Below are positions 1 to 9,239 of a DNA stretch of 50,774 nt, piece after piece. Position 1 is the first letter of the stretch. Each line of letters starts with the position of its first letter. The DNA lies in assembly GCA_025924495.1 (NCBI GenBank), contig JAICIG010000003.1, positions 1 to 50,774 on the forward strand. The letters run 5' to 3'. The notes beneath the pieces are model-generated. The model searched no databases. It saw only the letters and a program-made list of their open reading frames with translations, and was not told where the DNA came from. The translations under genes and the position numbers were made by a program. This DNA is from Pirellulales bacterium. Lineage in GTDB: Bacteria; Planctomycetota; Planctomycetia; Pirellulales; JAICIG01.

Positions 1-2557
1 CGTCCTGTGTCGCTTTGAGGAGCTGCTCGCGCTCTTGTCTCAGTTGCTCCAACCGGGTGAGGCGCTTTTCCGCCGGCGCGGTTTGAGCGACGGCTGGGTT
101 CGGCTGGGCAGCGTTGGGTTTGGGCGTCAGCGGCGCATCGATCCTAAGTTCCCCTGTTCCGAGCATGTGCACGACCGGCTCGTTTTCCGCCGTGACCGTC
201 GCTTTGCAGAGCAACGTCTTGTGCCGGCCTGGGGGAGATTTCGCCGTCGTTTTGACCTTGAACGCCAGCTCGGTCGTGTCTTTGGTCAACTTAAGCGGTT
301 GGGCGGTCGCTTCGAACGGCAGGCCCGCCAGTTCAACCGTCGCTTCGCCTTCGAAGGGCCGATTGGCGGCGACCTTGACGACAAAATCTGTTTCCTTCCC
401 CTGTTCGACCGCTGCGGCGTTGAATTCGAGCTTAAGGAATGGCTCGGCAATTTGCAGCGTTGCCAACTGAGATGAAACCGCCAGGCCCGTTCCGCGCCGC
501 CGCCGGCGGCCGCCTTGGCCTTGCCCTTGTCTTTGCTCGTTATCGGGTGGAATCGGGTCGCCGAGCACCGCGATTTTAAAGGCGTTGATCTCGGCGCCGC
601 CATTGGCCGTGAGCGGGATCAATGCTTCGTTTTGTCCTTCGGGAATGGAAATCTCACCCGACGAAGCGACGCCGGGGGGATTGTAGAGCATGCGAATCGC
701 GATCGGCGCGGTGAACCCTTCCTTCCGTTTCGCGACCACCTTAAGTTCCATCGATCCGTTACGCACCAAGGGAGCTTTAGGCTCGACGATTTCGAGCGTG
801 AAGGGCGCCTCGGCAGTCACGGCGGCTGCCATGCGATGGGCGGTATGCCCCCAAACCAGAATTTGATTTTGTCCACGCGCCAGCCCCGTGACTTGTTGCA
901 AGTGGCCGACCACATTTATCTTGGGATCGGTCGTGCGACCAATCACGTCGACCAGCGCGCCCGAGAGCGGCGTGCCCGGCCCAGCAGACAACAGTACTGG
1001 CACGGCCGTTTGGTTCGCCCGCATCGGCGTCGTCTCCATCGTCACGCCCTTGGGCAGGCCTTGCATCTCGATGGCCAACTCGCCGCCAAAGTCGCGCCGC
1101 TGAGCGCTCACCATGATGGCCGTGTGATTGCCTTGCGGCACGGAGGCCGTCGTGTCGAAGTACTGCCTGCGTTCGGGCAGGCCCATCACTAGCTTGGGCC
1201 CGACTGGATTCAACTCGACGCGGTAGACGTAGTCGACTCCGCCGCGGCCCAGGTGGTCTTTGATGGAAACCACGTACGTGTCATCCGCAGGCGCCGAAAA
1301 ACGCAGATAAGCATCAGGACCTCCGCTATCGTCATTCGAACCGACCCCCGCGCCGTTCAGGCGGCGGACCGTCATGACCGGATCGAGCGGCGAACGAATG
1401 GTGCGGGCCAGCACGCGAATGTCGAACGCCTGTCCCTTCTTGGCGTCGAACTTGAAACAGTCGACGTCGCCCGTTTGCGAGATAAGCCCGTTGAGCGCCA
1501 TCGGCGCGGTAAAAGACGTGGCGTTTGCTGCATCCTCGTTCGGCTCGGCCTCTAGTACATTGTCCAAATTGCTGATGACAAAAGCATTGGGCGACGGCGC
1601 CTGACCCTTCTCGTCGCGGGCGAATAATCCGAACGGCTCGGCCTTGAGCGATTCCGGCGCAATGGCAGCCGGCACGACAATCTGGTCTTCTCGCTCGCCT
1701 AAGACATCGCCCAGCCAGTGCAGCTTGATCGTCTCGCCCGATTTGCCGCCCGCGGGAAAGGCAGCCGTCGGGCGCGGAAAGCGGCCAATGTGCAGCCGGT
1801 AATTGCAGGCCGCGTTGCCGCCGAAGGCGCTTTCGCGTACCTGGACGATATAATTGCCGTCGGCCGGAGCGATCAGCGAAATGACGGCGTCTTGCCAAAC
1901 GAGCGCCGCATCGTCGCAGGTTGCCAATTCGAAGCGATTGGCGTCGAGAATCGCCAGGCACGGATCGAAGAATGCATTGCCCAGACGGATGCCCTCGATT
2001 TCGGCGGTGATACGCTCGCCCTGCTTGGCTTCGACCAGGTAATAATCTGCGTCCTCATTTTCGATCAAACCATTGACCGTCGTGTCCAATTCGATCTTCT
2101 GCGGCGTGGAGAAATCACTGTTCGGTTCCGCCTCCGCCACTTCGGGCAAGGCGCCGACGCTGAACGTCCGCAGGTTGGAAATGCCGGTCGCGGAGCGGAG
2201 TCGCATCGCATGGATGCCGGGACGGCAATCAGGCGCAATCAGAAACTTGGTTTTAACTGTTGTCTCGTTGACGGCTTCCAACTGGGCGACGACAATGCCC
2301 GGGTAATAGAGCATGATTTCCTGCGCATCGGCTAAATCGGAACCAGTGAACGTGACTTCGACTTCGGCGCCCCGTTTCGCGCCTACCGGAGAATGAGAGC
2401 GCAATCTCGGCGCGGCCGCCAGGCCGGAAGGCGCCGCAAAACTTACGACCAGCACGGCCGGCAGCAGCAACCAGCGGGCAATTCGTGCAGTTCTCAGCTT
2501 TAGCAAATGCTGGCAGTTGCGTCTTGCAGCTGCGCCGCTCAAAATCCGTTCTTCCAT
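1..2557 (-). CDS. PPC-domain exported protein (3' end outside window)
   Basis: An open frame runs leftward from ATG at 2557 for 852 codons to the window edge without a stop, so the C-terminus is missing. After a basic N-terminus there is a hydrophobic segment (about residues 28-48, around LLPAVLVVSFAAP), read as a signal peptide or anchor. Two bacterial pre-peptidase C-terminal (PPC) type beta domains follow: one about 143-245, opening AEAEPNSDF and containing DADYYLVEAKQGE, and one about 336-445, opening LEAEPNED and containing GDVDCFKFDAKKGQ. The later part is Ig-like beta sequence with a GQGQGGRRRRR linker and ends in a charged, possibly coiled-coil stretch (EKRLTRLEQLRQERE). Planctomycetes encode many such proteins, thought to be secreted or surface attached; no catalytic motif is visible in the part present. 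It is divergent from the PEP carboxylase gene. Function unknown. Confidence 0.85.
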   Translation of the reverse strand, partial: MEERILSGAAARRNCQHLLKLRTARIARWLLLPAVLVVSFAAPSGLAAAPRLRSHSPVGAKRGAEVEVTFTGSDLADAQEIMLYYPGIVVAQLEAVNETTVKTKFLIAPDCRPGIHAMRLRSATGISNLRTFSVGALPEVAEAEPNSDFSTPQKIELDTTVNGLIENEDADYYLVEAKQGERITAEIEGIRLGNAFFDPCLAILDANRFELATCDDAALVWQDAVISLIAPADGNYIVQVRESAFGGNAACNYRLHIGRFPRPTAAFPAGGKSGETIKLHWLGDVLGEREDQIVVPAAIAPESLKAEPFGLFARDEKGQAPSPNAFVISNLDNVLEAEPNEDAANATSFTAPMALNGLISQTGDVDCFKFDAKKGQAFDIRVLARTIRSPLDPVMTVRRLNGAGVGSNDDSGGPDAYLRFSAPADDTYVVSIKDHLGRGGVDYVYRVELNPVGPKLVMGLPERRQYFDTTASVPQGNHTAIMVSAQRRDFGGELAIEMQGLPKGVTMETTPMRANQTAVPVLLSAGPGTPLSGALVDVIGRTTDPKINVVGHLQQVTGLARGQNQILVWGHTAHRMAAAVTAEAPFTLEIVEPKAPLVRNGSMELKVVAKRKEGFTAPIAIRMLYNPPGVASSGEISIPEGQNEALIPLTANGGAEINAFKIAVLGDPIPPDNEQRQGQGQGGRRRRRGTGLAVSSQLATLQIAEPFLKLEFNAAAVEQGKETDFVVKVAANRPFEGEATVELAGLPFEATAQPLKLTKDTTELAFKVKTTAKSPPGRHKTLLCKATVTAENEPVVHMLGTGELRIDAPLTPKPNAAQPNPAVAQTAPAEKRLTRLEQLRQEREQLLKATQD

Positions 2558-2645
2558 GCTTGGTCTCTTTCTGAGAGCGTTGCCGTCAGCAGGGGTAGGG
2601 GGCGACTTATCTCGAGTTGGCCTCGGGGTCGGGCCGCAGCCGCTA

Positions 2646-2660
2646 GAATATCATGTATTC
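2646..2660. promoter_or_regulatory. AT-rich inverted repeat in divergent intergenic region
   Basis: GAATA-TCATG-TATTC is a 5-5-5 inverted repeat inside an unusually AT-rich patch of the 260-bp region between the divergent PPC-domain gene and ppc. It could be an operator or part of a promoter; no convincing -35/-10 pair was found. Weak call based only on symmetry and position. Confidence 0.2.
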
Positions 2661-2817
2661 AATCGCTTTTGTGAAGCAATCGGCCGGCAGCACTACAGAG
2701 GGGGGCGCCCCAGCGCAAAGCCTGCCAGCTGCCGTGGCTAGTGGATGTGAAGAGCACGATGGTTACTCCATACTTAGTACTTCGTTTCTTTGATCGCCCA
2801 GGCGGACTCCTTTAAGC

Positions 2818-5577
2818 ATGGTTAATAATGAGTTGCTGCGTCGCGATGTGCGCTTTCTAGGCGACATGCTTGGCGACGTGATCCGAGAGATTGCCGGGGC
2901 CGAGGCGTTGGCGCGTGTCGAGGATATTCGCAAGGTCGCGCGCGATCGTCGGTCAGGCGCACTCGAGGCCGAACAGGAACTGACCGAGCGGATCAATGCG
3001 CTCGATGAGCCCGCGGCTCGCGTGGTGACGAGGGCCTTCAGCATTTTCTTCGATTTGGCCAATCTGGCCGAGGACCGCCACCGAGTCCGCATTCTGCGAT
3101 TCCGCGAGCAAGAACTGAGCCCGCAACCGCGACGCGAGTCGATCGGCGAAGCGATTGCACGATTGCATGACTCAGGATTCACAGCCGCCGAGATGCAGTC
3201 GGCGTTGGATCGACTATCGATCGAGCTCGTCTTTACCGCTCACCCGAGCGAAGCCAAGCGACGGACCCAACGGATCAAGATTCGGCGTATGCGCCAAGCG
3301 TTGGAGGAGCTCGATCGATCTGACGTACTGCCGCGCGAGCGGCGCAAAGTAGAGAGCCAGCTACGCACCGAAATGACGGTCCTCTGGCAAAGCGAATTCC
3401 TGCGTCCCTGGCGTCCCACGCCGCTGCAGGAAGTGCGCCGCGGACTGACGATCGCCCCGCGACTGTGGGAGGTCGTGCCGGAGATCTATGGCGACATGCG
3501 CCGTGCGCTCGCCGCTGCTTACCCAGGAACCGAGTTTCGCTTGCCGCTGTTCCTCAAATTCGGTTCGTGGATCGGTGGCGATCGCGACGGCCACCCGCAT
3601 GTCACTACCGAAGTCACCTCTCAAACGCTCGTCTGGCTGCGTCAGGCGGCGGTGAAGGCGCATCTCGGGTGTTGTCGTCAGCTCATCGAATTCCTGTCGG
3701 TTTCAGAAAACGAAGCGCCGATTGGGGAGCCGGTCAAACAGAAACTGTCGGAGGCCGCAGCAACTTGGCCCGAGGTCGCCCCGCGCTTGGCGCCGATCGC
3801 TCCGATGGAGGTTTATCGCCAGTGGCTGACGGTCATCGAGTGGCGGCTAGAACAATCGTTGAAGGCGCAAATCGGAGCAGCTTTGCCGCGCGGCGCCTAT
3901 CGCGACGGCGCCGAATTGGAAATCGATGTGCAGGCGCTGATCGACGGGCTGCGAGGCAATCCCGCAAAACTGCTGATCGCAGAAGAATTGTTCCCGTGGC
4001 TCGACCTGGTGCGGGTATTCGGTCTGCACATGAACCGCCTCGATGTCCGGCAAGACGCACGGGTGTATCGCGAAGTGCTCGGCGAGTTGCTGGCCAAGCT
4101 CAAGCTGGCAGACAATTATGCGTCGCTGTCGGAAACGGAGCGACAAGCGGTTCTCGCGCGCACCATGCCGTGGCCGCATGAAATCGCGCGCGATGGTCTA
4201 TCGCCGCAGGCGGTCGAGACGCTCAACCTGTTCCGGCTGCTGTATGCCGCGATGGCGACCTTTGGACCAAATTGCCTTGGCAGTCACATTATCAGTCTTA
4301 CGAGCGCCCCCAGCGACGTGCTCGCCGTGCTGTGGTTATGGCGCTGGGCGCAATCTGTCGGCAGTGCGCCGGGGACAAATATTGAGGAACTTGCCGAACA
4401 GCTTTCTATTGCGCCGCTGTTTGAAAAGATCGGCGATTTGAAAAACGGACCCGCGACCTTGGAAGCAATTCTCGAGCAACCGGCTTACGCCGAGCATCTG
4501 CGACGGCAAGGCTCGCGTCAGGTTGTGATGATCGGTTATTCGGACAGTACGAAGGACGGCGGGTATTTGGCCGCCTGCTGGGGTTTATATCGCGCCCAAA
4601 GCGACTTGCAGCGCGTGGCGAATCGACACGGGGTGCGGTTAACATTTTTTCACGGCCGCGGCGGTTCCTTGGGACGCGGCGGAGGCCCCGCGGCGCGAGG
4701 CATCTATTCGTTGCCGCCTGATGCGCTGGATGGCAGCCTGCGCCTGACGGAACAAGGCGAGGTGTTGGCCGAGCGGTACGATGATGATCAAATTGCGTAT
4801 CGCCATTTGGAGCAAGTCACCAGCGCCACGCTGTTGGCCAGCGCTCTTCCGGCCCGCACCGCCAAGCCCGCGTGGTCTGCCATCATGGAGCGGCTGGCGA
4901 AACGATCGTACGAAGCGTACCGTGAGTTAGTCGACCAGCCGGGATTCGTCGAATACTTTGGCGCCGCCACGCCGATCGATGAGATTGAAACGTTGAACAT
5001 CGGGTCTCGTCCGACGCGGCGGCGCGGCGAACGCACGCTGGCCGACCTGCGGGCGATTCCTTGGGTTTTTTCGTGGACGCAGAATCGCTGCCTGATTCCC
5101 GCCTGGTATGGCCTGGGCGCCGCGCTCAGCGAACTGTTGGACTCCGACCCGGCCGGTTGGCAGACGGCGTACGAGATGTATCGCCAGTGGCCCTTCTTTC
5201 AAGCGACGATCGATAACGCGGCCCTGGCCTTGGCGAAAGCTGACGGGTTCATTGCGGCCCGCTATGCCGAGTTGGTGGAGGATGACGAATTGCGGCGCCG
5301 GCTCAGTTCGTTGATCGCCGCCGAGCGAGATCACGCCCGCCGGGCGGTTCTGGCGCTGACCGACGGCGCCGACTTGCTCTCGACGACGCCCTGGTTGCAA
5401 GCCTCCATCGATGTGCGTAATCCCTACATCGATCCGCTGAATTTGATTCAGATCGAACTGATTCGCCGTCGACGCGAATTGCCGGCCGAGACCTCCGCCG
5501 CTGACGAAGAACGCATCGGCGGCTTATTGCGATTGACCGTCCAAGGCATCGCCGCCGGCATGCGCACGACAGGCTGA
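2818..5577 (+). CDS. ppc: Phosphoenolpyruvate carboxylase
   Basis: Cytosolic enzyme that carboxylates PEP with bicarbonate to oxaloacetate, replenishing the TCA cycle. The 919-aa length is normal for bacterial PEPC. Signature segments appear in the expected order: VFTAHPSEAKRRTQ with the catalytic His near residue 142, GSWIGGDRDGHPHVT, MIGYSDSTKDGGY (about 570), FFHGRGGSLGRGGGP (about 610), IPWVFSWTQNR, and the C-terminal QGIAAGMR-TTG. Two small deviations from the usual motifs are visible: the canonical GGDRDGNP has His in place of Asn, and the C-terminal NTG is TTG. The start ATG is chosen because residues 8-21 (RRDVRFLGDMLGDV) match the usual PEPC N-terminus; the ribosome binding site is weak. 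Monocistronic. Confidence 0.97.
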   Translation: MVNNELLRRDVRFLGDMLGDVIREIAGAEALARVEDIRKVARDRRSGALEAEQELTERINALDEPAARVVTRAFSIFFDLANLAEDRHRVRILRFREQELSPQPRRESIGEAIARLHDSGFTAAEMQSALDRLSIELVFTAHPSEAKRRTQRIKIRRMRQALEELDRSDVLPRERRKVESQLRTEMTVLWQSEFLRPWRPTPLQEVRRGLTIAPRLWEVVPEIYGDMRRALAAAYPGTEFRLPLFLKFGSWIGGDRDGHPHVTTEVTSQTLVWLRQAAVKAHLGCCRQLIEFLSVSENEAPIGEPVKQKLSEAAATWPEVAPRLAPIAPMEVYRQWLTVIEWRLEQSLKAQIGAALPRGAYRDGAELEIDVQALIDGLRGNPAKLLIAEELFPWLDLVRVFGLHMNRLDVRQDARVYREVLGELLAKLKLADNYASLSETERQAVLARTMPWPHEIARDGLSPQAVETLNLFRLLYAAMATFGPNCLGSHIISLTSAPSDVLAVLWLWRWAQSVGSAPGTNIEELAEQLSIAPLFEKIGDLKNGPATLEAILEQPAYAEHLRRQGSRQVVMIGYSDSTKDGGYLAACWGLYRAQSDLQRVANRHGVRLTFFHGRGGSLGRGGGPAARGIYSLPPDALDGSLRLTEQGEVLAERYDDDQIAYRHLEQVTSATLLASALPARTAKPAWSAIMERLAKRSYEAYRELVDQPGFVEYFGAATPIDEIETLNIGSRPTRRRGERTLADLRAIPWVFSWTQNRCLIPAWYGLGAALSELLDSDPAGWQTAYEMYRQWPFFQATIDNAALALAKADGFIAARYAELVEDDELRRRLSSLIAAERDHARRAVLALTDGADLLSTTPWLQASIDVRNPYIDPLNLIQIELIRRRRELPAETSAADEERIGGLLRLTVQGIAAGMRTTG

Positions 5578-6024
5578 GCGAACCGCGCCAGACATTCCGT
5601 CGCCTAGATGAGAAACTCTGCTGCAGGCGGTTGCCATTGCCTCGCGAACGGCACTCAAGCGGATCCTCTGCCGTTTGGTCGCCCGCCTCTTCCTTATTGT
5701 GCGATTTGTTACGAGAGACCTTGAACCTGCAAACGAGCGGCCGTGGTCATGCCCTCAATGCCTTGCTCCGATAGGCCGCGCGCCAAATTTGAAGCTCGAG
5801 CAGCGGCGTAATTGCAGCTTGCGAATCAAACGTTCCTTAGGGCTGAGCCCGACCGTCGGCTGCTCTCGCGGCGATTGCCTTCTCAGCCGCGTGCAGAAAC
5901 GGCCCGCTTACGTTTTTTTCTTGTCCCCCATCCGGCAAGCTGCAACGGTAATGAGATTGGGGCAGGGGGTGGCCGGGCCGGAAAAGGCTGCTCGATCAAA
6001 TGGCACAATCATCAGGAGATCGCC
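5578..6024. other. Intergenic region, nothing recognised
   Basis: 447 bp between ppc and the ECF sigma gene. The sigma frame stays open upstream to 5812, but those 71 codons do not resemble a sigma factor and a strong SD lies at 6014-6018, so this stretch is taken as leader and promoter DNA. No clear promoter, terminator or RNA was seen. Confidence 0.5.
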
Positions 6025-6588
6025 GTGGACGCCGCAGATGCCTTTGCCAGGCTGATAGCGCCCGTGGAGCGTCAAATGTTCAATGTCGTCTGGCGAGTTC
6101 TTCGGCATCCGCAAGACGCCGAAGATGCGCTGCAGAATGCGCTGGCGACCATGTGGCAAAAGCAGGAGCTGATTGAGCGTCATCCCGTTCCGCAGGCGAT
6201 GGTCTTGAAAATCTGCGCCGACGCCGCCATCGATCAATTCCGCCGTCGTCGCAGCAATGGACGATTGGAACTCGCCTCGCTTGAAAGTGGGCTCCCTTCG
6301 TCAGAGCCTAGCCCTCTTGACGGGGTCATCGACCAAGAAACGCTCGATCAGGTCATGTCGGCCATCACGCGGCTTTCGCCGAATCAGGCGACGGCCGTGG
6401 TGATGCGATTTATTGAACAGGAGTCGCATGCCACGATTGCCGCGGCGCTTGGCTGCGGAACGGAGACGGTCAAGGAACACCTGGCGCGCGGTCGCAAGCG
6501 CCTGGGCGAGATGTTGGGGCCCCTGGCGCCGCGTGTGAATACTTTCCCTTGTCTTCAAGATGAATCTTGTGCAGAGGAGCGAATATGA
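6025..6588 (+). CDS. ECF-type RNA polymerase sigma factor
   Basis: 187 aa. Region 2 is seen as RLIAPVERQMFNVVWRVL followed by HPQDAEDALQNAL, and region 4 as ITRLSPNQATAVVMRF with the helix-turn-helix ATIAAALGCGTETVKEHL and ARGRKRL. It should direct core RNA polymerase to a small regulon in response to a signal passed on by the coupled membrane protein downstream. The GTG at 6025 is chosen because AGGAG lies six bases upstream and the protein then begins just before region 2; the frame is open further upstream but without sigma-like sequence. The stop overlaps the next gene's start (ATGA, 6585-6588), which implies translational coupling. Confidence 0.9.
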   Translation: MDAADAFARLIAPVERQMFNVVWRVLRHPQDAEDALQNALATMWQKQELIERHPVPQAMVLKICADAAIDQFRRRRSNGRLELASLESGLPSSEPSPLDGVIDQETLDQVMSAITRLSPNQATAVVMRFIEQESHATIAAALGCGTETVKEHLARGRKRLGEMLGPLAPRVNTFPCLQDESCAEERI

Positions 6589-8183
6589 CGCACGAACAGA
6601 ATGGACAAGCTCAGGCTTTGGACGGGGTTCTCGAGCAGTTTTCTCGCGTCTCGCTTCCGCCCGACGTCGAATCGAGGCTGCGAGCGCGAGTCGAACGATT
6701 CTGCCTCGAGGCCGAGCAACGTGTTCCGGTCTCGCGTGCATTGCGAATTCCGAGACGCTGGGCATACGTGGCGGCCAGTCTGGCAGCGGCTGCAACGCTT
6801 GCCGCGATCATCGTGCTCGGCAGCCGCGATGCTTGGGCTCAGGTGGCCAAGTCGTTGGGAACGAAGTCGTGGGTGCGGATGACCTTGCAAATCCCCGGAG
6901 GCGAGCAGGCGCCAAAAGATGTTTCGCCCGAGATGCTCAAGCGACCGCCTGAAATCTGGTTCTCACCGGAGCATCAGACCGCCGGGTGTCGCTTTATGAA
7001 CTCCGTGCAATTCGTCGATTTCGCTCAGGGCGAACGCCTGCGGTATGAGCCAGGCGAAAACATTGTCTATCGCGAAACGGTTGCCGACCACGATCAGGCC
7101 GAATTCGACCATCTGAATACTCTATTGCGATTAGTCGGCGAAGAGAACAAGGAACTGAAACTTCCCCAATCGGGGATCGAGTTCATCGACCGCAGTCAGC
7201 GCAACGTGCGCGACGGCGACCGGCTATGGACGGAGTTCACGTTCCAGTGCCGCGATCCGCAGCGAACGCCGCCCGAATTTACGACGACGCTCCGCGTCGA
7301 TCCCGGATCGCGGTTGCCGGTCGAGATGCGCACCACGGAGAAATTCGCGAATAGCGACAAAGGAGTCGAGCGAATCTTCAAGTTCGATTATCCGGAGCAT
7401 GGGCCCGCCGATATTTATGATTTGGGAGTGGCGCGCTCCACAAAAGTCATCGAACGGTTGCTTCCAGGAGGCGCCAAGGAGCTGTTCGCCGCTCACACGA
7501 AGGCACGCTTGCGGGCGATCGAACCATACTCGGCGGTAGTGCTCGTGTCAGATGCGCAGGCGGGCTTTCGCGATATCTTCGAGGCCTCGCGCGTGCGGTA
7601 TGACGGCCAGACGTGGCAAGTTGAGCATGCCGATCTGATGCAATTGCTTGCCTTCCGCGAGCAGGTCTGGTCCAAGCAACTTTCGCCTCCGCAGGACGGC
7701 GATCCGGCGCTCTGGTGGAAAAATCAGGTTGCCGGCTTGACGTTCACGCCTGCGACCACGATCGCTAACATCCCCGGCAATGCTTTGCTCCCAGACGCGG
7801 TTGGATATTATTTTCTGAACGACCCTGCGACTCCTGGCGGGGAGATTGGCATCGACCGCCGCCCTGTAATCGGGCCGCCGAATACCATTCTGGTGGGCGT
7901 ACGCACCTCGATCGCACTGAACTCGTTCTGGATGGATCCTGAGCATGACTATGCGGCGGTCCGCTTCGAATGTCCTTCGGGCGATAAGACCTTTGCCCTG
8001 CGGACCACGATCATCGACACATTCGAGAAGTCGCCGGGCGGCCGCTGGTACGCCACTCAGGTTCGCGTCGGTGACGTGCAAAACAGCGGCGACGAACCTC
8101 GTTCCGACCGCGGAGTTGCCCCGGTGATAACCTCCATTTATCGGTATTTTGTCGAATTCGACGACGCGAAGATCTCCGACTGA
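6585..8183 (+). CDS. ECF-coupled transmembrane protein, putative anti-sigma/sensor
   Basis: 532 aa starting at ATG 6585, preceded by GAGGAG and overlapping the sigma stop by four bases. About 57 cytoplasmic residues precede one membrane span (about 58-79, AYVAASLAAAATLAAIIVLG). Roughly 450 residues follow outside the cytoplasm, mostly beta-rich, with no motif I can name. The arrangement (small N-terminal sigma-binding region, one helix, large external domain) is what a membrane anti-sigma factor looks like, and the coupling to the sigma gene supports that role. It lacks the HxxxCxxC zinc-finger motif seen in the second ECF operon of this window, so if it binds sigma it does so with a different N-terminal module. 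Role is inferred from context; the external domain might sense a ligand or envelope state. Confidence 0.7.
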   Translation: MTHEQNGQAQALDGVLEQFSRVSLPPDVESRLRARVERFCLEAEQRVPVSRALRIPRRWAYVAASLAAAATLAAIIVLGSRDAWAQVAKSLGTKSWVRMTLQIPGGEQAPKDVSPEMLKRPPEIWFSPEHQTAGCRFMNSVQFVDFAQGERLRYEPGENIVYRETVADHDQAEFDHLNTLLRLVGEENKELKLPQSGIEFIDRSQRNVRDGDRLWTEFTFQCRDPQRTPPEFTTTLRVDPGSRLPVEMRTTEKFANSDKGVERIFKFDYPEHGPADIYDLGVARSTKVIERLLPGGAKELFAAHTKARLRAIEPYSAVVLVSDAQAGFRDIFEASRVRYDGQTWQVEHADLMQLLAFREQVWSKQLSPPQDGDPALWWKNQVAGLTFTPATTIANIPGNALLPDAVGYYFLNDPATPGGEIGIDRRPVIGPPNTILVGVRTSIALNSFWMDPEHDYAAVRFECPSGDKTFALRTTIIDTFEKSPGGRWYATQVRVGDVQNSGDEPRSDRGVAPVITSIYRYFVEFDDAKISD

Positions 8184-8255
8184 GACGCTTGGTCGCGCTT
8201 GCCGTCCTTAGCCGGCCGGCTTACGATCTTGTTCGCCGGCAAGGAGCCAGGACGG

Positions 8256-8288
8256 TCATCGCCCTTTTCGCGTAGCGAAAGACGATGA
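8256..8288. repeat. REP-like hairpin after ECF operon
   Basis: Imperfect inverted repeat: left arm TCATCGCCCTTTTCGC, loop GTA, right arm GCGAAAGACGATGA. It lies 70 bp downstream of the ECF operon and ahead of the hydrolase gene. The core CTTTCGC...GCGAAAG and flank GACGA match the larger element at 26683-26779, so the two look like copies of one dispersed palindromic family. It could also act in transcript 3'-end formation. Confidence 0.6.
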
Positions 8289-8355
8289 TGCGGATATGCT
8301 CTTTGCGCTCCGGCAAGAGTCTCGCCATGCTTGGCAGAAAGCCCGGGAGCCTTCG

Positions 8356-9237
8356 ATGATCATTGCTACGTTCCAAGGCCCGGTGGTTTTCGGCGATGCA
8401 GAGGCCAATCTGGCGACGACGGAAACGGCGCTAGCCGAGGCTCAATCGCGCGGCGCCGAAATCCTGGCGATGCCTGAGACTTTCTTGCACGGTTTCTTCT
8501 CGCCGCAGAAGTTCACGCTCGATTACACGGTTGCCCTGCAAGGCGATTTCTTCCAGAGCGTGCTGAAGCGATTTCAGAAGTACGACTGCACCTTGCTGCT
8601 GGGTCTGAATGAACGACGCGGCGAGGATGTCTTCAATACGGTCGCCGTCATTGAGAAGGGCCAGCTTGTCGGCACGTACTCGAAAACCTATGCCTACCTG
8701 AGCTACGAGACCCGTGGGGAAGAATTCCCAGTCTTCGAGAAACGCGGGATCAAGTATGGCATCGCCATTTGCGCCGACACCTCTTACATTGAACCAGCGC
8801 GGATTCTGGCCATGAAGGGGGCGCAAATTATCTTTACGCCCCACTTCAATTACATCAGCTACGATCACGTGGCCGACCACACTACCGAGGTCCGCAACCA
8901 CCACATTGCCATGGCGATCGACAATGGCGTCTATATCGCGCGGGCGAATGTGGTCGTGCCCGAGTCGGTCGGCACGGAGCCGCTGGGCTATGCAGGCGTG
9001 GGAGTCGGAGACAGCCTGATCCTTGATCGCCGCGGCCGCGTGCTGGCCGAGGCGGGCATTTCGCGCCGAGCCTTACTCGTGGTCGACCTGCCCGATGACG
9101 ACCTGCGCAAAGGGGGACCGCAGCGCTGGCGTCAAACTAGTCCGGCAATCGCTGCGGCTCTCTACGAGCAATATCAGCAGATGTTCGCCCGGCACGGCAA
9201 TTTGCCGCTTGGCAAGCAGCCGCCTGCGAAACGCTAG
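8356..9237 (+). CDS. Carbon-nitrogen hydrolase (nitrilase superfamily)
   Basis: 293 aa. The Glu-Lys-Cys catalytic triad of the nitrilase superfamily is visible: E41 in LAMPETFLHGF, K110 in GTYSKTYAYL and C139 in GIAICADTSYIEPARI. The family hydrolyses C-N bonds in amides, carbamoyl compounds or nitriles in the cytosol; the substrate cannot be told from the sequence. A start at 8356 puts the conserved first beta strand (IIATFQGPVVFGD) at the N-terminus and has GGGAG upstream; the 20-codon in-frame extension to 8296 looks non-coding and begins in the REP-like hairpin area. It converges on the aldo/keto reductase gene with only two bases between the stops. Confidence 0.9.
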   Translation: MIIATFQGPVVFGDAEANLATTETALAEAQSRGAEILAMPETFLHGFFSPQKFTLDYTVALQGDFFQSVLKRFQKYDCTLLLGLNERRGEDVFNTVAVIEKGQLVGTYSKTYAYLSYETRGEEFPVFEKRGIKYGIAICADTSYIEPARILAMKGAQIIFTPHFNYISYDHVADHTTEVRNHHIAMAIDNGVYIARANVVVPESVGTEPLGYAGVGVGDSLILDRRGRVLAEAGISRRALLVVDLPDDDLRKGGPQRWRQTSPAIAAALYEQYQQMFARHGNLPLGKQPPAKR

Positions 9238-9239
9238 GC

